From assembly GCA_017402445.1 (NCBI GenBank), contig JAFPME010000012.1, positions 1-64,000 on the forward strand: 64,000 nucleotides of DNA, in the 5' to 3' direction. Shown piece by piece: positions 8,659-17,941 of the stretch. Numbering within the stretch: position 1 is the first letter of the stretch; each line of letters begins with the position of its first letter. A program made the position numbers and the translations under genes. Below the pieces are notes generated by a model, which saw only the letters and a list, made by a program, of their open reading frames with translations, did no database searches and was not told the DNA's origin. Origin of the DNA: Prevotella sp. (GTDB taxonomy: Bacteria; Bacteroidota; Bacteroidia; Bacteroidales; Bacteroidaceae).

Positions 8659-8666
8659 TACCTTTG
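8659..8666 (+). promoter_or_regulatory. -7 box of valS
   Basis: TACCTTTG 31 bp upstream of the valS ATG. It excludes the in-frame ATG farther upstream as the start. Confidence 0.6.
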
Positions 8667-8697
8667 CACCCAAAATTCAAGAATCAAACAAGAAAAA

Positions 8698-11406
8698 ATG
8701 GAGTTAGCAAGCAAGTACGACCCCCGCGAGGTGGAGTCGAAATGGTATCAATATTGGCTTGACAACAAGCTGTTCAGTAGCAAACCCGACGGACGCGAGC
8801 CCTACACCATCGTGATTCCGCCGCCCAACGTGACAGGTGTGCTGCACATGGGTCACATGCTGAACAACACGATTCAGGACATTTTGGTGCGCCGGGCACG
8901 CATGGAAGGCAAGAACGCTCTGTGGGTTCCGGGCACGGACCACGCTTCGATAGCTACCGAAGCAAAGGTGGTGAAGAAACTGGCTGCCGAGGGCATCAAG
9001 AAGCACGACCTGACACGCAATGAGTTCCTGAAGCACGCTTGGGACTGGACACACGAGCATGGCGGCATCATTCTGAAGCAGCTGCGCCGTCTGGGTGCGT
9101 CGTGCGACTGGGACCGCACAGCATTCACAATGGACGAGAAGCGTTCGGAGAGCGTCATCAAGGTGTTTGTGGACCTTTATAACAAGGGACTCATCTATCG
9201 GGGCATGCGCATGGTGAACTGGGATCCGAAGGCACTGACGGCCCTCTCCACCGAAGAAGTAATCTACAAAGAAGAGCAGAGCCATCTGTTCCACCTTAAA
9301 TATTATGTGGATAATCTAGATAATCTAGAAAATCTAGAAGATCTAGAGCAGGCCGGCAACATCATACACCGCGACGAGCGCGGCTACTACGCCGTCGTGG
9401 CCACCACCCGCCCCGAGACCATCATGGGCGACACGGCCATGTGTATCAACCCCAAGGACCCGAAGAACCAGTGGCTCAAGGGCCGCCGCGTCATCGTGCC
9501 GCTCGTCGGTCGCGTCATTCCCGTCATCGAGGACCGCTATGTAGATATTGAATTCGGTACAGGCTGTCTGAAAGTGACTCCTGCCCACGACACGAACGAC
9601 TACATGCTGGGCAAGACGCACAACCTTGAAACCATCGACATCTTCAACGCCGACGGCACCATCTCGGAGCAGTCACCTCTCTACGTGGGCATGGACCGCT
9701 TTGACTGCCGTAAGCAGATAGCCAAGGACCTGCAGGAAGCAGGCCTGATGGAGCGCGTGGAAGACTACACGAACAAGGTGGGCTATTCGGAACGCAACCC
9801 CGACACAGCCATCGAGCCGCGTCTGTCGCTGCAGTGGTTCCTGAAAATGAAGCACTTTGCCGATATCGCGCTGCCGCCCGTGATGAATGACGAGCTGAAG
9901 TTCTATCCGGCAAAGTACAAGAACACGTACAAAAACTGGTTGGAGAACATTCAGGACTGGTGCATCTCGCGACAGCTGTGGTGGGGTCACCGCATTCCGG
10001 CATACTACTACAACGAGGAAGGCGACTTTGTCGTGGCAGAGACGCGTGAGAAAGCACTGAAACTGGCCCAAGAGAAGAACCCGTCGCTGACCGATGCCGA
10101 CCTGCATCAGGACGAGGACGCACTTGACACGTGGTTCTCTTCGTGGTTGTGGCCAATTTCGCTGTTCGACGGCATCAACAACCCCGGCAACGAAGAACTG
10201 AACTATTACTATCCGACGAGCGACCTGGTGACTGGCCCGGACATCATCTTCTTCTGGGTGGCACGCATGATCATGGCCGGATATGAATATGTGGGCAAGA
10301 TGCCCTTCAAGCATGTTTACTTCACTGGCATCGTGCGCGACAAGCTGGGACGCAAGATGTCGAAGTCGCTCGGCAACTCGCCCGACCCCATCGAGCTCAT
10401 TGAGAAGTTCGGTGCTGACGGCGTACGCATGGGAATGATGTTGTCTGCCCCGGCCGGCAACGACATTCTGTTCGACGAAGCCCTTTGCGAGCAGGGACGA
10501 AACTTCAACAACAAGATATGGAACGCCTTCCGACTGGTGAAAGGCTGGCAAACAGTCGACACGGAACAGCCTGTGGTGTGCAAGACGGCTATCGACTGGT
10601 TCGAGGCCAAGCTGAAACAGACCAACGCCGAAGTGGACGACCTGTTCAGGAAATATCGCATCTCAGAGGCACTGATGAGCGTTTACCGCCTGTTCTGGGA
10701 CGAGTTCTCGAGCTGGTACTTGGAAATGGTGAAGCCGGCCTACGTGAACGGCCAGCCGCAACCCATCGACCAACAGACCTATGACGCCACGCTGCGTTTC
10801 TTCAATGACCTGCTGAAGATGCTGCATCCGTTCATGCCGTTTATCACCGAGGAACTGTGGCAGCACATCTACGACCGCAAGGAGGGCGAAAGCATCATGC
10901 GCGACGAGCTGAAAATAGACGCTCCGACGGAGGCTGACAACGCGTTGGCAGAGGCCATCGAGAACGTGAAGCAGATCATTTCGGGCGTGCGAGGCGTTCG
11001 CAGCCAGAAGAACATTGCTCCGAGAGAGAAACTGACGCTGCAGATGGTGGGTGTCAACCACTTCGAGCAGTACAATGAAACCATCAGCAAGATGGCCAAT
11101 CTGGAAGCCATCGAGGTGGTCAGCGAGAAGTCGGCCGACTCGGTTCAGTTCATGGTGGGCACCGATGAATTTGCCATTCCCATCGGCGACATGATTGACG
11201 TGGCCGCAGAAATAGAGAAACAGGAAACGCAGCTAAAGCACTTGGAAGGTTTTCTGGCAGGCGTCATGAAAAAACTTGCCAACGAAAAGTTCGTGGCCAA
11301 TGCCCCCGAAGCCGTCGTTGCCATGGAACGTAAGAAGCAGAGCGACTCGGAAGAGAAGATTGCCTCGCTGAAGGAATCGCTGGCTGAGCTGCGCAAGAAA
11401 CTATAA
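8698..11406 (+). CDS. valS: Valyl-tRNA synthetase
   Basis: Class I synthetase that charges tRNA-Val and hydrolyses mischarged threonyl-tRNA; cytoplasmic, essential. The 902-residue product has HMGH at 50-53 (HIGH motif), TTRPET at 236-241 in the CP1 editing domain, KMSKS at 553-557, an anticodon-binding domain and a C-terminal coiled coil from about 835. The start [16 protein letters not shown] lies just downstream of a -7 box; the longer frame upstream begins before that promoter. Odd point: residues 205-216 ([12 protein letters not shown]) are encoded by four tandem 9-bp units just before the editing motif. The C11 peptidase gene follows after 12 bp. Confidence 0.97.
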   Translation: MELASKYDPREVESKWYQYWLDNKLFSSKPDGREPYTIVIPPPNVTGVLHMGHMLNNTIQDILVRRARMEGKNALWVPGTDHASIATEAKVVKKLAAEGIKKHDLTRNEFLKHAWDWTHEHGGIILKQLRRLGASCDWDRTAFTMDEKRSESVIKVFVDLYNKGLIYRGMRMVNWDPKALTALSTEEVIYKEEQSHLFHLKYYVDNLDNLENLEDLEQAGNIIHRDERGYYAVVATTRPETIMGDTAMCINPKDPKNQWLKGRRVIVPLVGRVIPVIEDRYVDIEFGTGCLKVTPAHDTNDYMLGKTHNLETIDIFNADGTISEQSPLYVGMDRFDCRKQIAKDLQEAGLMERVEDYTNKVGYSERNPDTAIEPRLSLQWFLKMKHFADIALPPVMNDELKFYPAKYKNTYKNWLENIQDWCISRQLWWGHRIPAYYYNEEGDFVVAETREKALKLAQEKNPSLTDADLHQDEDALDTWFSSWLWPISLFDGINNPGNEELNYYYPTSDLVTGPDIIFFWVARMIMAGYEYVGKMPFKHVYFTGIVRDKLGRKMSKSLGNSPDPIELIEKFGADGVRMGMMLSAPAGNDILFDEALCEQGRNFNNKIWNAFRLVKGWQTVDTEQPVVCKTAIDWFEAKLKQTNAEVDDLFRKYRISEALMSVYRLFWDEFSSWYLEMVKPAYVNGQPQPIDQQTYDATLRFFNDLLKMLHPFMPFITEELWQHIYDRKEGESIMRDELKIDAPTEADNALAEAIENVKQIISGVRGVRSQKNIAPREKLTLQMVGVNHFEQYNETISKMANLEAIEVVSEKSADSVQFMVGTDEFAIPIGDMIDVAAEIEKQETQLKHLEGFLAGVMKKLANEKFVANAPEAVVAMERKKQSDSEEKIASLKESLAELRKKL
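9310..9345 (+). repeat. 9-bp x4 tandem repeat inside valS
   Basis: GATAATCTA, GATAATCTA, GAAAATCTA and GAAGATCTA follow one another in frame and encode [12 protein letters not shown] in the editing domain. The AT-rich, CTAG-containing units contrast with the GC-richer gene around them. Confidence 0.9.
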
Positions 11407-11418
11407 AAAAGAATTCAC

Positions 11419-12639
11419 ATGAAAAGAACTGGCTTTGCCTTGATTGCCATTCTGTCGATCGTCGCCATGCTCATCGCATGCGGCGACGACAAGAATGAGG
11501 AGGCACCAAAGGTGACAGAACAGACCGTTCTGATGTACATTCCTTGGGCAGACGACTCTCGGATGTACAATGCATGCAAGAAAAACATCACCGCCATGAA
11601 GACGGCCATTGAGTATCAAAGAGGACTGAATGGCAAGAGGCTGCTGACTCTCGTCGCCGAAACGGCAAACAGGGCGCTGCTCGTGGAAATAAAGTACGAG
11701 AGAGGCATTTGCGTGGACGACACCATCAAACGGTATCAGTCGCTGACACCCGCGAGCTTCACGACTTCAGACGGTGTGACAGCATTCTTCAAGGATGTTG
11801 TTGCTGCCGCACCCGCTAAGCACTACGGGCTGACCATTGGCTGTCACGGCATGGGATGGCTGCCCGTAGAGACAGCGAAGAGCAAGGCCAAACAGCAGAC
11901 AGCGCCGAACGTACCCCCGTACAGGCCGAACAGCTACTTCACTGGGGAGAGAATCCCAACACGATACTTCGGTTCACATCCGAATCAGATGTTGTACCAG
12001 ACAGAAATCAGTGTACTGAAGACGGCTGTCAGCAATTCGTTCGGCCATCTGGACTTCCTGCTTTTCGACGACTGCTACATGCAGAACATCGAAACGGCAT
12101 ATCTGTTGAGAGGCATTACGGACCACATCATCGCCTCGACCTGCGAAATGATGATGGAAGGTATACCTTATGCAACCGTGGGAAGTGCCTTGCTGCGTGG
12201 CGATTACGCTGCCGTGGTGAACGGATTCTACGATTTCTACAAATCCTACAAGTGGCCGTACGGAACGCTCTCGGTCGTGAAGACCAGCGAACTGGAAAGC
12301 ACGGCGCAGCTGATGAAGACCATCAACAGCCAACACCAGTGGGACTCTAAAGACAACGGGTTGATTCAGGCTTTCGACGACTATAGCAGAAACGTGTTCT
12401 TCGACATGGGCTCCTACGTGAAAAGACTTTGTCAGGCCGACCAAACGCTGGCAAAGCAAATGGAAGAGCAGCTGAACCGTCTGGTTCCCTACAAGGCCCA
12501 CACGGAGTACTTCTATGCAATGGAATACGAGAGAGCCATCAAGATGGAAGAGTTCTCGGGCATTTCCATTTCAGACCCGAGCACATCTTCGAAAGCAGAA
12601 ACAAAAGAAACAACTGAATGGTGGAAGGCAACGCACTGA
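11419..12639 (+). CDS. Clostripain-family (C11) cysteine peptidase, lipoprotein
   Basis: Predicted surface or periplasmic cysteine peptidase of 406 residues. A lipoprotein signal ends at Cys21 (AMLIAC). The catalytic dyad of family C11 is visible as His143 in IGCHGMGW and Cys219 in FDDCYMQN. The N-terminal strand EQTVLMYIPWADD and the helix after it are typical of the caspase-like fold. C11 enzymes usually cleave after Arg or Lys, which cannot be confirmed here. It starts 12 bp after valS and may be partly co-transcribed with it, although the functions are unrelated. Its stop codon lies inside the loop of the terminator hairpin. Confidence 0.88.
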   Translation: MKRTGFALIAILSIVAMLIACGDDKNEEAPKVTEQTVLMYIPWADDSRMYNACKKNITAMKTAIEYQRGLNGKRLLTLVAETANRALLVEIKYERGICVDDTIKRYQSLTPASFTTSDGVTAFFKDVVAAAPAKHYGLTIGCHGMGWLPVETAKSKAKQQTAPNVPPYRPNSYFTGERIPTRYFGSHPNQMLYQTEISVLKTAVSNSFGHLDFLLFDDCYMQNIETAYLLRGITDHIIASTCEMMMEGIPYATVGSALLRGDYAAVVNGFYDFYKSYKWPYGTLSVVKTSELESTAQLMKTINSQHQWDSKDNGLIQAFDDYSRNVFFDMGSYVKRLCQADQTLAKQMEEQLNRLVPYKAHTEYFYAMEYERAIKMEEFSGISISDPSTSSKAETKETTEWWKATH

Positions 12640-12656
12640 AGCGTTGCCTTTTTTAT
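12626..12656 (+). terminator. Terminator shared by convergent genes
   Basis: GGCAACGC and GCGTTGCC arms with a T-run after them; the TGA of the peptidase gene is in the loop and the stop of the minus-strand DUF2461 gene overlaps the far end, so it probably serves the plus strand mainly. Confidence 0.85.
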
Positions 12657-13381
12657 TCATAATCGTCGATGACAGCGTTCACGAAATCCATCATCGGCTT
12701 GGCCACCTTGAACACTTTTACCATCTCGCCAAGCCAATGGTCTCCTTCGAAAAACGTGTCGGGCACTTGTTTCCAGCAGCAGAAATCTTTCATACGCAGG
12801 TATTGAACGAACTCATAGTCGCGTGGGAACCCGCTCGGAGCAGTCTTCAGGTGCATGATGCCAAAGCCTTTTTCCGAGGCCATGTCGTATTCGCTGCCCT
12901 TAACGGCAGCCGAACTCGTCGATTCCGGTGTCCCGAAGAAGTTCACGAACCTACGGTTCTCGACGATGCTGCGCCACAGCTCGATGTTTCCCATGATTTC
13001 ATTTCTGCACGACGTCAGGATGTTGGTAGGCAACCAGTAGCTGCCACATGCCAACATGCAGTGTCCCGGCTCGATATGGATGTAGTACCCGCCGTGCAAC
13101 GCTTTCTTACCGTGAGCCGAGATGTATGCTCCCAGATGCCTCTTGTAAGGAGACTTGTCGGGAGAAAAGCGCGTGTCGCGATAGAAACGGTAGGTAGTGT
13201 CCTTCACGGAGAGGTGGGCTATCGTGGAGTCGAATTCAGAAATGCGCCCGATAGCCATGGCGATGCCCTCCTCGAAGTCAGTCCTGACGGCATCATACTC
13301 TGCTTTATGTTCCTGAAACCACGGTCGGTTGTTATTGGCTGCGATGTCTTTCAGGAAACGAATGATTCTTGCTGACTGCAT
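12653..13381 (-). CDS. DUF2461 family protein
   Basis: A 242-residue cytoplasmic protein of the DUF2461 family (function unknown, widespread in Bacteroidetes). Typical features are the N-terminal FLKDIAANNNRPWFQEHK, the central YRFYRDTRFSPDKSPYKRHL and GGYYIHIEPGHCMLACGSYW. The length fits the family, and the ATG at 13379-13381 immediately precedes the conserved region. No signal peptide or membrane segment is present. It ends against the convergent peptidase gene and stands 41 bp downstream of nth on the same strand, so it may be transcribed with nth. Confidence 0.85.
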   Translation of the reverse strand: MQSARIIRFLKDIAANNNRPWFQEHKAEYDAVRTDFEEGIAMAIGRISEFDSTIAHLSVKDTTYRFYRDTRFSPDKSPYKRHLGAYISAHGKKALHGGYYIHIEPGHCMLACGSYWLPTNILTSCRNEIMGNIELWRSIVENRRFVNFFGTPESTSSAAVKGSEYDMASEKGFGIMHLKTAPSGFPRDYEFVQYLRMKDFCCWKQVPDTFFEGDHWLGEMVKVFKVAKPMMDFVNAVIDDYE

Positions 13382-13422
13382 ATTTGTTCTGTTCTTTTAT
13401 CGATATAACGTTTTTTGTTGAC

Positions 13423-14076
13423 TTATCCGTTCACTTTCGACCCGTCGAGCAGCTTCGGACAGATGTCGGCAAACTGGCAGTTGTCGCACTTCGGCTGCCG
13501 GCTCTGGCACACATAGCGGCCGTGGAGGAGTAACCAATGGTGCGCATCGGCACGGTCGTCGGCCGGAATGTTCCGTTTCAGTTCCGTCTCAACCTTCGCA
13601 GGCGTGTTGGCCGACGACGGGACGAGGCCCATCCGATGACTCACACGATATACGTGTGTATCGACGGCGATGGTACTTTGTCCGTAAGCCACGGCCTGTA
13701 TGACATTGGCAGTCTTCCTGCCCACACCGGGAAGCTTCAGCAAATCGGACATCTCCGTGGGCACTTCGCCTCCGAAGTCGGCTGCGATCATGCGCGACAT
13801 CTCCACCAGATGACGCGCTTTTGAATTGGGATAGCTCACGCTCTTCACGTAAGCCAGCACCTCGTCCACTTCGGCTGCAGCCATGGAACGCGCGTCAGGA
13901 AATCGCCGAAACAGTTCTGGCGTCACCTGATTGATGCGTTTATCCGTACACTGCGCACTCAGTACGGTGGCAACCAGCAGCTGGAACACACTTCCGTATT
14001 CCAGTTCGGTGGTCACTTTCGGCATGTGCTCGCGGAAATAGCTCAGCACCCGTTCGTATCTTTCTTTGCGTCTCAT
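13423..14076 (-). CDS. nth: Endonuclease III (DNA glycosylase/AP lyase)
   Basis: Base-excision-repair enzyme that removes oxidised pyrimidines and cuts at abasic sites. In the 217-residue product the helix-hairpin-helix LPGVGRKTANVI has catalytic Lys121, and VDTHVYR has catalytic Asp139. The C-terminal [4Fe-4S] ligands follow the C-x6-C-x2-C-x5-C pattern (CQSRQPKC then C and C). I chose MRRKERYERV as the start because a -7 box (TATATTTG) lies only 13 bp upstream, which rules out the earlier in-frame ATGs. The leader is therefore very short. Confidence 0.96.
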   Translation of the reverse strand: MRRKERYERVLSYFREHMPKVTTELEYGSVFQLLVATVLSAQCTDKRINQVTPELFRRFPDARSMAAAEVDEVLAYVKSVSYPNSKARHLVEMSRMIAADFGGEVPTEMSDLLKLPGVGRKTANVIQAVAYGQSTIAVDTHVYRVSHRMGLVPSSANTPAKVETELKRNIPADDRADAHHWLLLHGRYVCQSRQPKCDNCQFADICPKLLDGSKVNG

Positions 14077-14089
14077 GCTGTTTTTGCTG

Positions 14090-14097
14090 CAAATATA
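14090..14097 (-). promoter_or_regulatory. -7 box of nth
   Basis: TATATTTG on the minus strand, ending 13 bp before the ATG; decides the nth start. Confidence 0.55.
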
Positions 14098-14131
14098 CAT
14101 GATTTTTCTGAAACAAAGACATTGTTTGGCG

Positions 14132-14180
14132 CAAAAAAAGCGTTCCCTCGGCCACCTTGTAAAGTGGAAGAGGGAACGCG
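14132..14180 (-). terminator. Terminator of the OmpH-like gene
   Basis: GCGTTCCCTC pairs with GAGGGAACGC, with an inner CCAC..GTGG pairing, followed by a T-run on the minus strand. Confidence 0.88.
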
Positions 14181-14208
14181 TATGTCTCAAAGAAGGAGGT
14201 TTCCCGGC

Positions 14209-14829
14209 TTATTTCTTGGCAGCCGTCTCGGTCTTCTTCTCGTCAGCCTTTTTGTCGGCAGCTTTCTGGTTCATGCCCTTGTAAGCCTTGTTCAGACCGG
14301 CAATCACCTCGTCGGTGATATCGTAAGCCTTGTCAGCATAGAGCAGACCGGCCTTTGTTACGATGAACGAATACTTCTTGTCCTTGTTGTATTTCGTCAG
14401 GAAATGCTGGATGCTGTCGTTAACGGCCATCAGGTATTCCTGCTGCTTCTGAGCAAGCTCGCCGTCGAGACGCTGAGCCAGCGCCTGAAGATCGGCCTGC
14501 TGCTTCTGAAGGTTGGCATTCACCTGCTCAGCCTGCTGCTGTGTGTACTTGTTGTTCTGCAAATCCTGCTGGAACTTCATGGCTGCCGACTGCAGCGACT
14601 GCTGCTTTTGCGACAGTGTCTTGCGCGAGTTCTCAGCGTTCTTTTCAAGCACAGGCTCGTATTCCTTGCAGAATTTGTACTGCGTCTGGATGGAATCCAT
14701 TTCTACATAGGCAATCTTCAGCTCTGCAGGAGCAGCGGCCTGAGCCTTTTCATCCATCTTGGGAGCCTGATTGTTGCATGAAGCCAGGGCGAAGACAGCT
14801 GCCATGGCCATGAAAATTGTTTTCTTCAT
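14209..14829 (-). CDS. OmpH/Skp-like periplasmic chaperone, lipoprotein
   Basis: A 206-residue exported protein with a lipoprotein signal (ALASC, Cys18). From about residue 38 it has the OmpH/Skp pattern: a first strand LKIAYVEMDSIQ, a long Gln/Lys/Ala-rich coiled coil (residues 60-135), and a returning segment YSFIVTKAGLLYADKAYDIT. Skp-type proteins hold unfolded outer-membrane proteins in the periplasm; lipid anchoring is unusual for classical Skp but occurs in Bacteroidetes relatives. The C-terminus is Lys-rich. The gene overlaps the small membrane-protein gene upstream by ATGA, so translation is coupled. A terminator follows. Confidence 0.85.
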   Translation of the reverse strand: MKKTIFMAMAAVFALASCNNQAPKMDEKAQAAAPAELKIAYVEMDSIQTQYKFCKEYEPVLEKNAENSRKTLSQKQQSLQSAAMKFQQDLQNNKYTQQQAEQVNANLQKQQADLQALAQRLDGELAQKQQEYLMAVNDSIQHFLTKYNKDKKYSFIVTKAGLLYADKAYDITDEVIAGLNKAYKGMNQKAADKKADEKKTETAAKK

Positions 14830-15044
14830 TTTCTCGTATTCTTTATTAATTTTACTCTGTCGGCCTGTTCTCTTGCCTCGCGGTCCTGATCCAGCACGCA
14901 GTGTATGCCACGGTCTTTCATTGCCTGACTGTCATGAATGTGCATCGACGAGAACTCTCCATTCTTCTTCAAAAGCAGTTTCACCAGCAACAAAGCCATG
15001 CTGATAGCAATTATTAACACCGTAATGACAAGAGTTTCAATCAT
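14826..15044 (-). CDS. Small single-pass membrane protein
   Basis: A 72-residue protein with one N-terminal membrane helix (LVITVLIIAISMALLLVKLL) and a charged cytoplasmic tail containing FSSMHIHDSQAMKDRGIHCV. I do not recognise a named family. Its stop overlaps the start of the OmpH-like gene by 4 bp, so the pair probably works together at the envelope. A -7 box 20 bp upstream supports the chosen ATG. Confidence 0.75.
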   Translation of the reverse strand: MIETLVITVLIIAISMALLLVKLLLKKNGEFSSMHIHDSQAMKDRGIHCVLDQDREAREQADRVKLIKNTRK

Positions 15045-15063
15045 TTTTTGTAATTTTGCGGTG

Positions 15064-15071
15064 CAAAGTTA
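15064..15071 (-). promoter_or_regulatory. -7 box of the small membrane protein / OmpH-like operon
   Basis: TAACTTTG on the minus strand, 20 bp upstream of the ATG at 15044. Confidence 0.55.
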
Positions 15072-15204
15072 CGAAATAAGTAAGAGAAATGCAAAAGAAA
15101 AAGGTTTTTCTTTTCATTTACAAGCGAAAAGTAAGTTCTGCGAAGTCATAGTCACCAAGAAAAATATGAATACTGAAAAGACAATTATATAAAATAACAC
15201 CACA

Positions 15205-16665
15205 ATGAATGCAATTGAATTAAAACCCGCCTGTGTGTTCGAACAGTTTGCGAAAATCAACCAAATACCGCGTCCTTCGAAGCACGAGGAAAAAATGATT
15301 GAGTACCTGAAGAGCTTCGGCGAAAGCCACGGACTGGAAACAGAAGTCGATGAGACAGGAAACGTCATCATCCGCAAGCCTGCCACGAAGGGCTTCGAGA
15401 ACAAAGAGACGGTGATTCTGCAGAGCCACATGGACATGGTGTGCGAGAAGCTCGTCGACATAGCGTTCGACTTCAACAAAGACGCCATACAAACCTACGT
15501 CGACGGCGAGTGGCTGAAGGCCAAAGGCACCACGCTCGGTGCTGACGACGGTATCGGGTGCGCCATCGAACTGGCCATTCTCGACAGCGACGACATCGAG
15601 CACGGCCCCATCGAATGCGTTTTCACACGCGACGAAGAGACAGGTCTGACCGGTGCTGAGGGCATGAAGCCCGGCTTCATGAAAGGAAATATGCTCATCA
15701 ACCTCGACTCTGAGGACGAAGGACAGATTTTCGTCAGCTGTGCCGGCGGTCGCAATACGACGGCAACATTCCGTTTCCAGAAAGAAGAAGTGCCTGCCGG
15801 CTGGTTCTTCATGAAAGGTTCGCTGAAAGGATTGGTGGGCGGACACTCCGGCGACGACATCAACAAGAAGCGTGCCAACGCGCTGAAGGTCATCGCGCGC
15901 TATTTATATAAGGTACAGGAGAAGCTGGGACTGCGTCTGGCTTCGTTCGATGCCGGCAAGCTCCACAACGCTATACCGCGCGACGGCGTGATTGTTTTCG
16001 CCGTTCCAACCGAGTTCAAGGAGCAGGCCCGAGCCGAATGGAACATCTTCGTGACCGAGGTGGAAGAAGAATTCCACATCACCGAACAGAACATGCAGTT
16101 CGCTTTGGAAAGTACCGAAGCCGTTCCCGTCATGCCACTTGAAGTGAGCACGCGTCTCGTTCAGGCCCTCCAGGCTGTGGACAACGGCGTTTTCGCCATG
16201 TGTCAGGACGAAGCCATCGCCTGGCTGGTAGAGACATCGAGCAACGTAGCCAGCGTGGAGACCTGCGACGACAAGGTTGTCGTCGTGGCTTCGCAGCGTT
16301 CCAACGTCATGAGTGCGCTCGACAACCAAGCTGCCACCATCAAGGCTGTGTTCCAGCTGGCTGGTGCCGAGGTGGAACAGGGCGACGGATACCCCGCATG
16401 GAAGATGAATCCGGACAGCAAGCTGACCGCCTTAGCCGTGGAGGCATACGAGAAGCTCTTCGGCAAGGAGCCGAAGGTACTCGGCATCCACGCCGGTCTG
16501 GAATGCGGACTCTTCTCCGAAAAGTACCCGAACCTCGACATGGTGTCGTTCGGACCGACGCTCCGCGGCGTCCATTCGCCCGACGAACGTCTCCATATCC
16601 CCACCGTGCAGATGGTTTGGGATCATCTGATGGAGATTCTGAAGAACATCCCCAACAGATCATAA
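15205..16665 (+). CDS. pepD: Aminoacyl-histidine dipeptidase (M20 family)
   Basis: Zinc dipeptidase that cleaves Xaa-His and related dipeptides in the cytoplasm. The 486-residue length is typical of PepD. Metal-site motifs are visible in order: LQSHMDMVCEK (His/Asp), TLGADDGIG (bridging Asp), TRDEETGLTGA (catalytic Glu pair) and, late, the GIHAGLECGLF metal His/Glu segment. The lid domain lies between. The ATG at 15205 fits the family N-terminus (IELKPACVFEQFAKINQIPRP). A lipoprotein gene follows after 10 bp in the same operon. Confidence 0.96.
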   Translation: MNAIELKPACVFEQFAKINQIPRPSKHEEKMIEYLKSFGESHGLETEVDETGNVIIRKPATKGFENKETVILQSHMDMVCEKLVDIAFDFNKDAIQTYVDGEWLKAKGTTLGADDGIGCAIELAILDSDDIEHGPIECVFTRDEETGLTGAEGMKPGFMKGNMLINLDSEDEGQIFVSCAGGRNTTATFRFQKEEVPAGWFFMKGSLKGLVGGHSGDDINKKRANALKVIARYLYKVQEKLGLRLASFDAGKLHNAIPRDGVIVFAVPTEFKEQARAEWNIFVTEVEEEFHITEQNMQFALESTEAVPVMPLEVSTRLVQALQAVDNGVFAMCQDEAIAWLVETSSNVASVETCDDKVVVVASQRSNVMSALDNQAATIKAVFQLAGAEVEQGDGYPAWKMNPDSKLTALAVEAYEKLFGKEPKVLGIHAGLECGLFSEKYPNLDMVSFGPTLRGVHSPDERLHIPTVQMVWDHLMEILKNIPNRS

Positions 16666-16675
16666 CCGAAGAAAC

Positions 16676-17044
16676 ATGAAGAAGACACCGATTATCTTCG
16701 CCTGTGCCCTGCTGCTTGCTGCCTGCGGCAAGCAGCACAAGGCAGAAGGCATTGTAGAAGCATTCCTCGACAACAGCTTAGCCAACAAGAACTACGTCGT
16801 GCACTTCGGCAATCTGGGAAGCACCGACAAGATAGGAGACCAACAGCTCATGAAGATGAATGCCATCACCCACAAAGACGATCCGCTCTTCAAGAAACCG
16901 GTCAAATACGGTGCCTACAAGGAGCTGGGATCGCTTTGGTTTCTCCGTTCCACCATCATTCACGATAAGGACACCTTCATCCGCACCATCTACCTGCACC
17001 CGGAACTGCGCGACGACGGTGTCATGGCTGTCAAGGAAAACTAA
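16676..17044 (+). CDS. Small lipoprotein of unknown function
   Basis: A 122-residue exported lipoprotein (signal ending LLAAC, Cys17). The mature part has charged residues and short strands (KNYVVHFGNLGSTDKIGDQQ; TFIRTIYLHPEL) and no motif I can name. It is co-transcribed with pepD and followed by a terminator. An envelope role is inferred from the signal alone. Confidence 0.8.
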   Translation: MKKTPIIFACALLLAACGKQHKAEGIVEAFLDNSLANKNYVVHFGNLGSTDKIGDQQLMKMNAITHKDDPLFKKPVKYGAYKELGSLWFLRSTIIHDKDTFIRTIYLHPELRDDGVMAVKEN

Positions 17045-17051
17045 AAAAGAA

Positions 17052-17092
17052 TTGCCCCTGCTTCGTATCACTACGGTGCAGGGGCTCTGTTT
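17052..17092 (+). terminator. Terminator of the pepD operon
   Basis: GCCCCTGC and GCAGGGGC arms around a 16-base loop, close behind the lipoprotein stop codon. Confidence 0.8.
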
Positions 17093-17143
17093 AACCTTAA
17101 AAACCTACCTATCGAAATTCTCACATGAACGGAAGGCACCAAG

Positions 17144-17668
17144 CTACGATGCCAGCATGCGCCTCATGTAGCTGCGCACTTCACGGCGGGCATCGCCAAG
17201 ACGGTGCTCCACGCTCTTGTAACTGACGCGAAGCTCGTCCGAAATCTCAGCCACCTTCATTCCTCCATAGACGCTCATGCAGTATATTTCGCGTTGTTTG
17301 GCTGTCAGACGGGCCATGCCCTGCTCCAACAGCTCTACGATTTCAGTCGCATTGTAGACCGTTGCCACGTCGGCCTCGCAGTCACCCTCTTTCGTTCCGC
17401 TGCGCCGCGACTGTTCAAAAGCCGCAGCCACACATCGTCTCCGCCAGTAATTCACAGCCAGATTGTGCGCAATGCTGTGCACCAGATTGGGCAACGTCAC
17501 GGGAGTGACCATCTTGTCTGAGCAAAGCAGTCGAAGGAAAGCGTCCTGGACAATGTCCTCGGCGACGGCGTCATGGCGAAGCATCCTGCTGACATACGCC
17601 AGCAACTCGTCGCGGTGAGCTGCATAGTAGTCAGCAATCAAGCTGTTTCTGACCTCCGTATCTCCCAT
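17144..17668 (-). CDS. ECF-type RNA polymerase sigma factor
   Basis: A 174-residue ECF sigma factor. Region 2 is recognisable in YVSRMLRHDAVAEDIVQDAF and region 4 in LTAKQREIYCMSVYGGMKVA followed by the helix-turn-helix SYKSVEHRLGDARREV. It would redirect RNA polymerase to a regulon not visible here. The start MGDTEVRNSL was preferred over a GTG 249 bp upstream, because a -7 box (17740-17747) lies between them. No anti-sigma gene is adjacent. It is divergent from htpG, with regulatory DNA of about 270 bp between the two genes. Confidence 0.92.
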   Translation of the reverse strand: MGDTEVRNSLIADYYAAHRDELLAYVSRMLRHDAVAEDIVQDAFLRLLCSDKMVTPVTLPNLVHSIAHNLAVNYWRRRCVAAAFEQSRRSGTKEGDCEADVATVYNATEIVELLEQGMARLTAKQREIYCMSVYGGMKVAEISDELRVSYKSVEHRLGDARREVRSYMRRMLAS

Positions 17669-17739
17669 GTTCACTTCTTCGTGCTTATGCTTAGGTTTAT
17701 CAAGCCGCTGTAGTGCGGCCTCGTTTTCATTTCTATCTG

Positions 17740-17747
17740 CAAAGATA
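17740..17747 (-). promoter_or_regulatory. -7 box of the ECF sigma gene
   Basis: TATCTTTG on the minus strand, 71 bp upstream of the chosen ATG. Confidence 0.5.
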
Positions 17748-17878
17748 ACGATTTTTCCTTTTCGTCTCACCGTTTTATTAAATAAAAAATGTGAATGATA
17801 CAAATTTCTATCATTTTTGCAACATACAGCAAAGACTTCCCGATGTGATTTGTGTCGCTTGCGGTCTGTCCGTTTCTT

Positions 17879-17895
17879 TTGGCACGGATTTTGCA
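17879..17895 (+). promoter_or_regulatory. Sigma-54 (-24/-12) promoter of htpG
   Basis: TTGGCACGGATTTTGCA matches the RpoN consensus TGGCACG-n4-TTGC, with the invariant GG and GC exactly 10 bases apart. A start site about 12 bases downstream would give a leader of about 35 nt to the htpG ATG at 17942. No TAnnTTTG box lies between this site and the gene. Confidence 0.75.
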
Positions 17896-17941
17896 TGTAC
17901 CACGGTAAAAAAATCACAAACGTTTAAAACATATCATCCTT

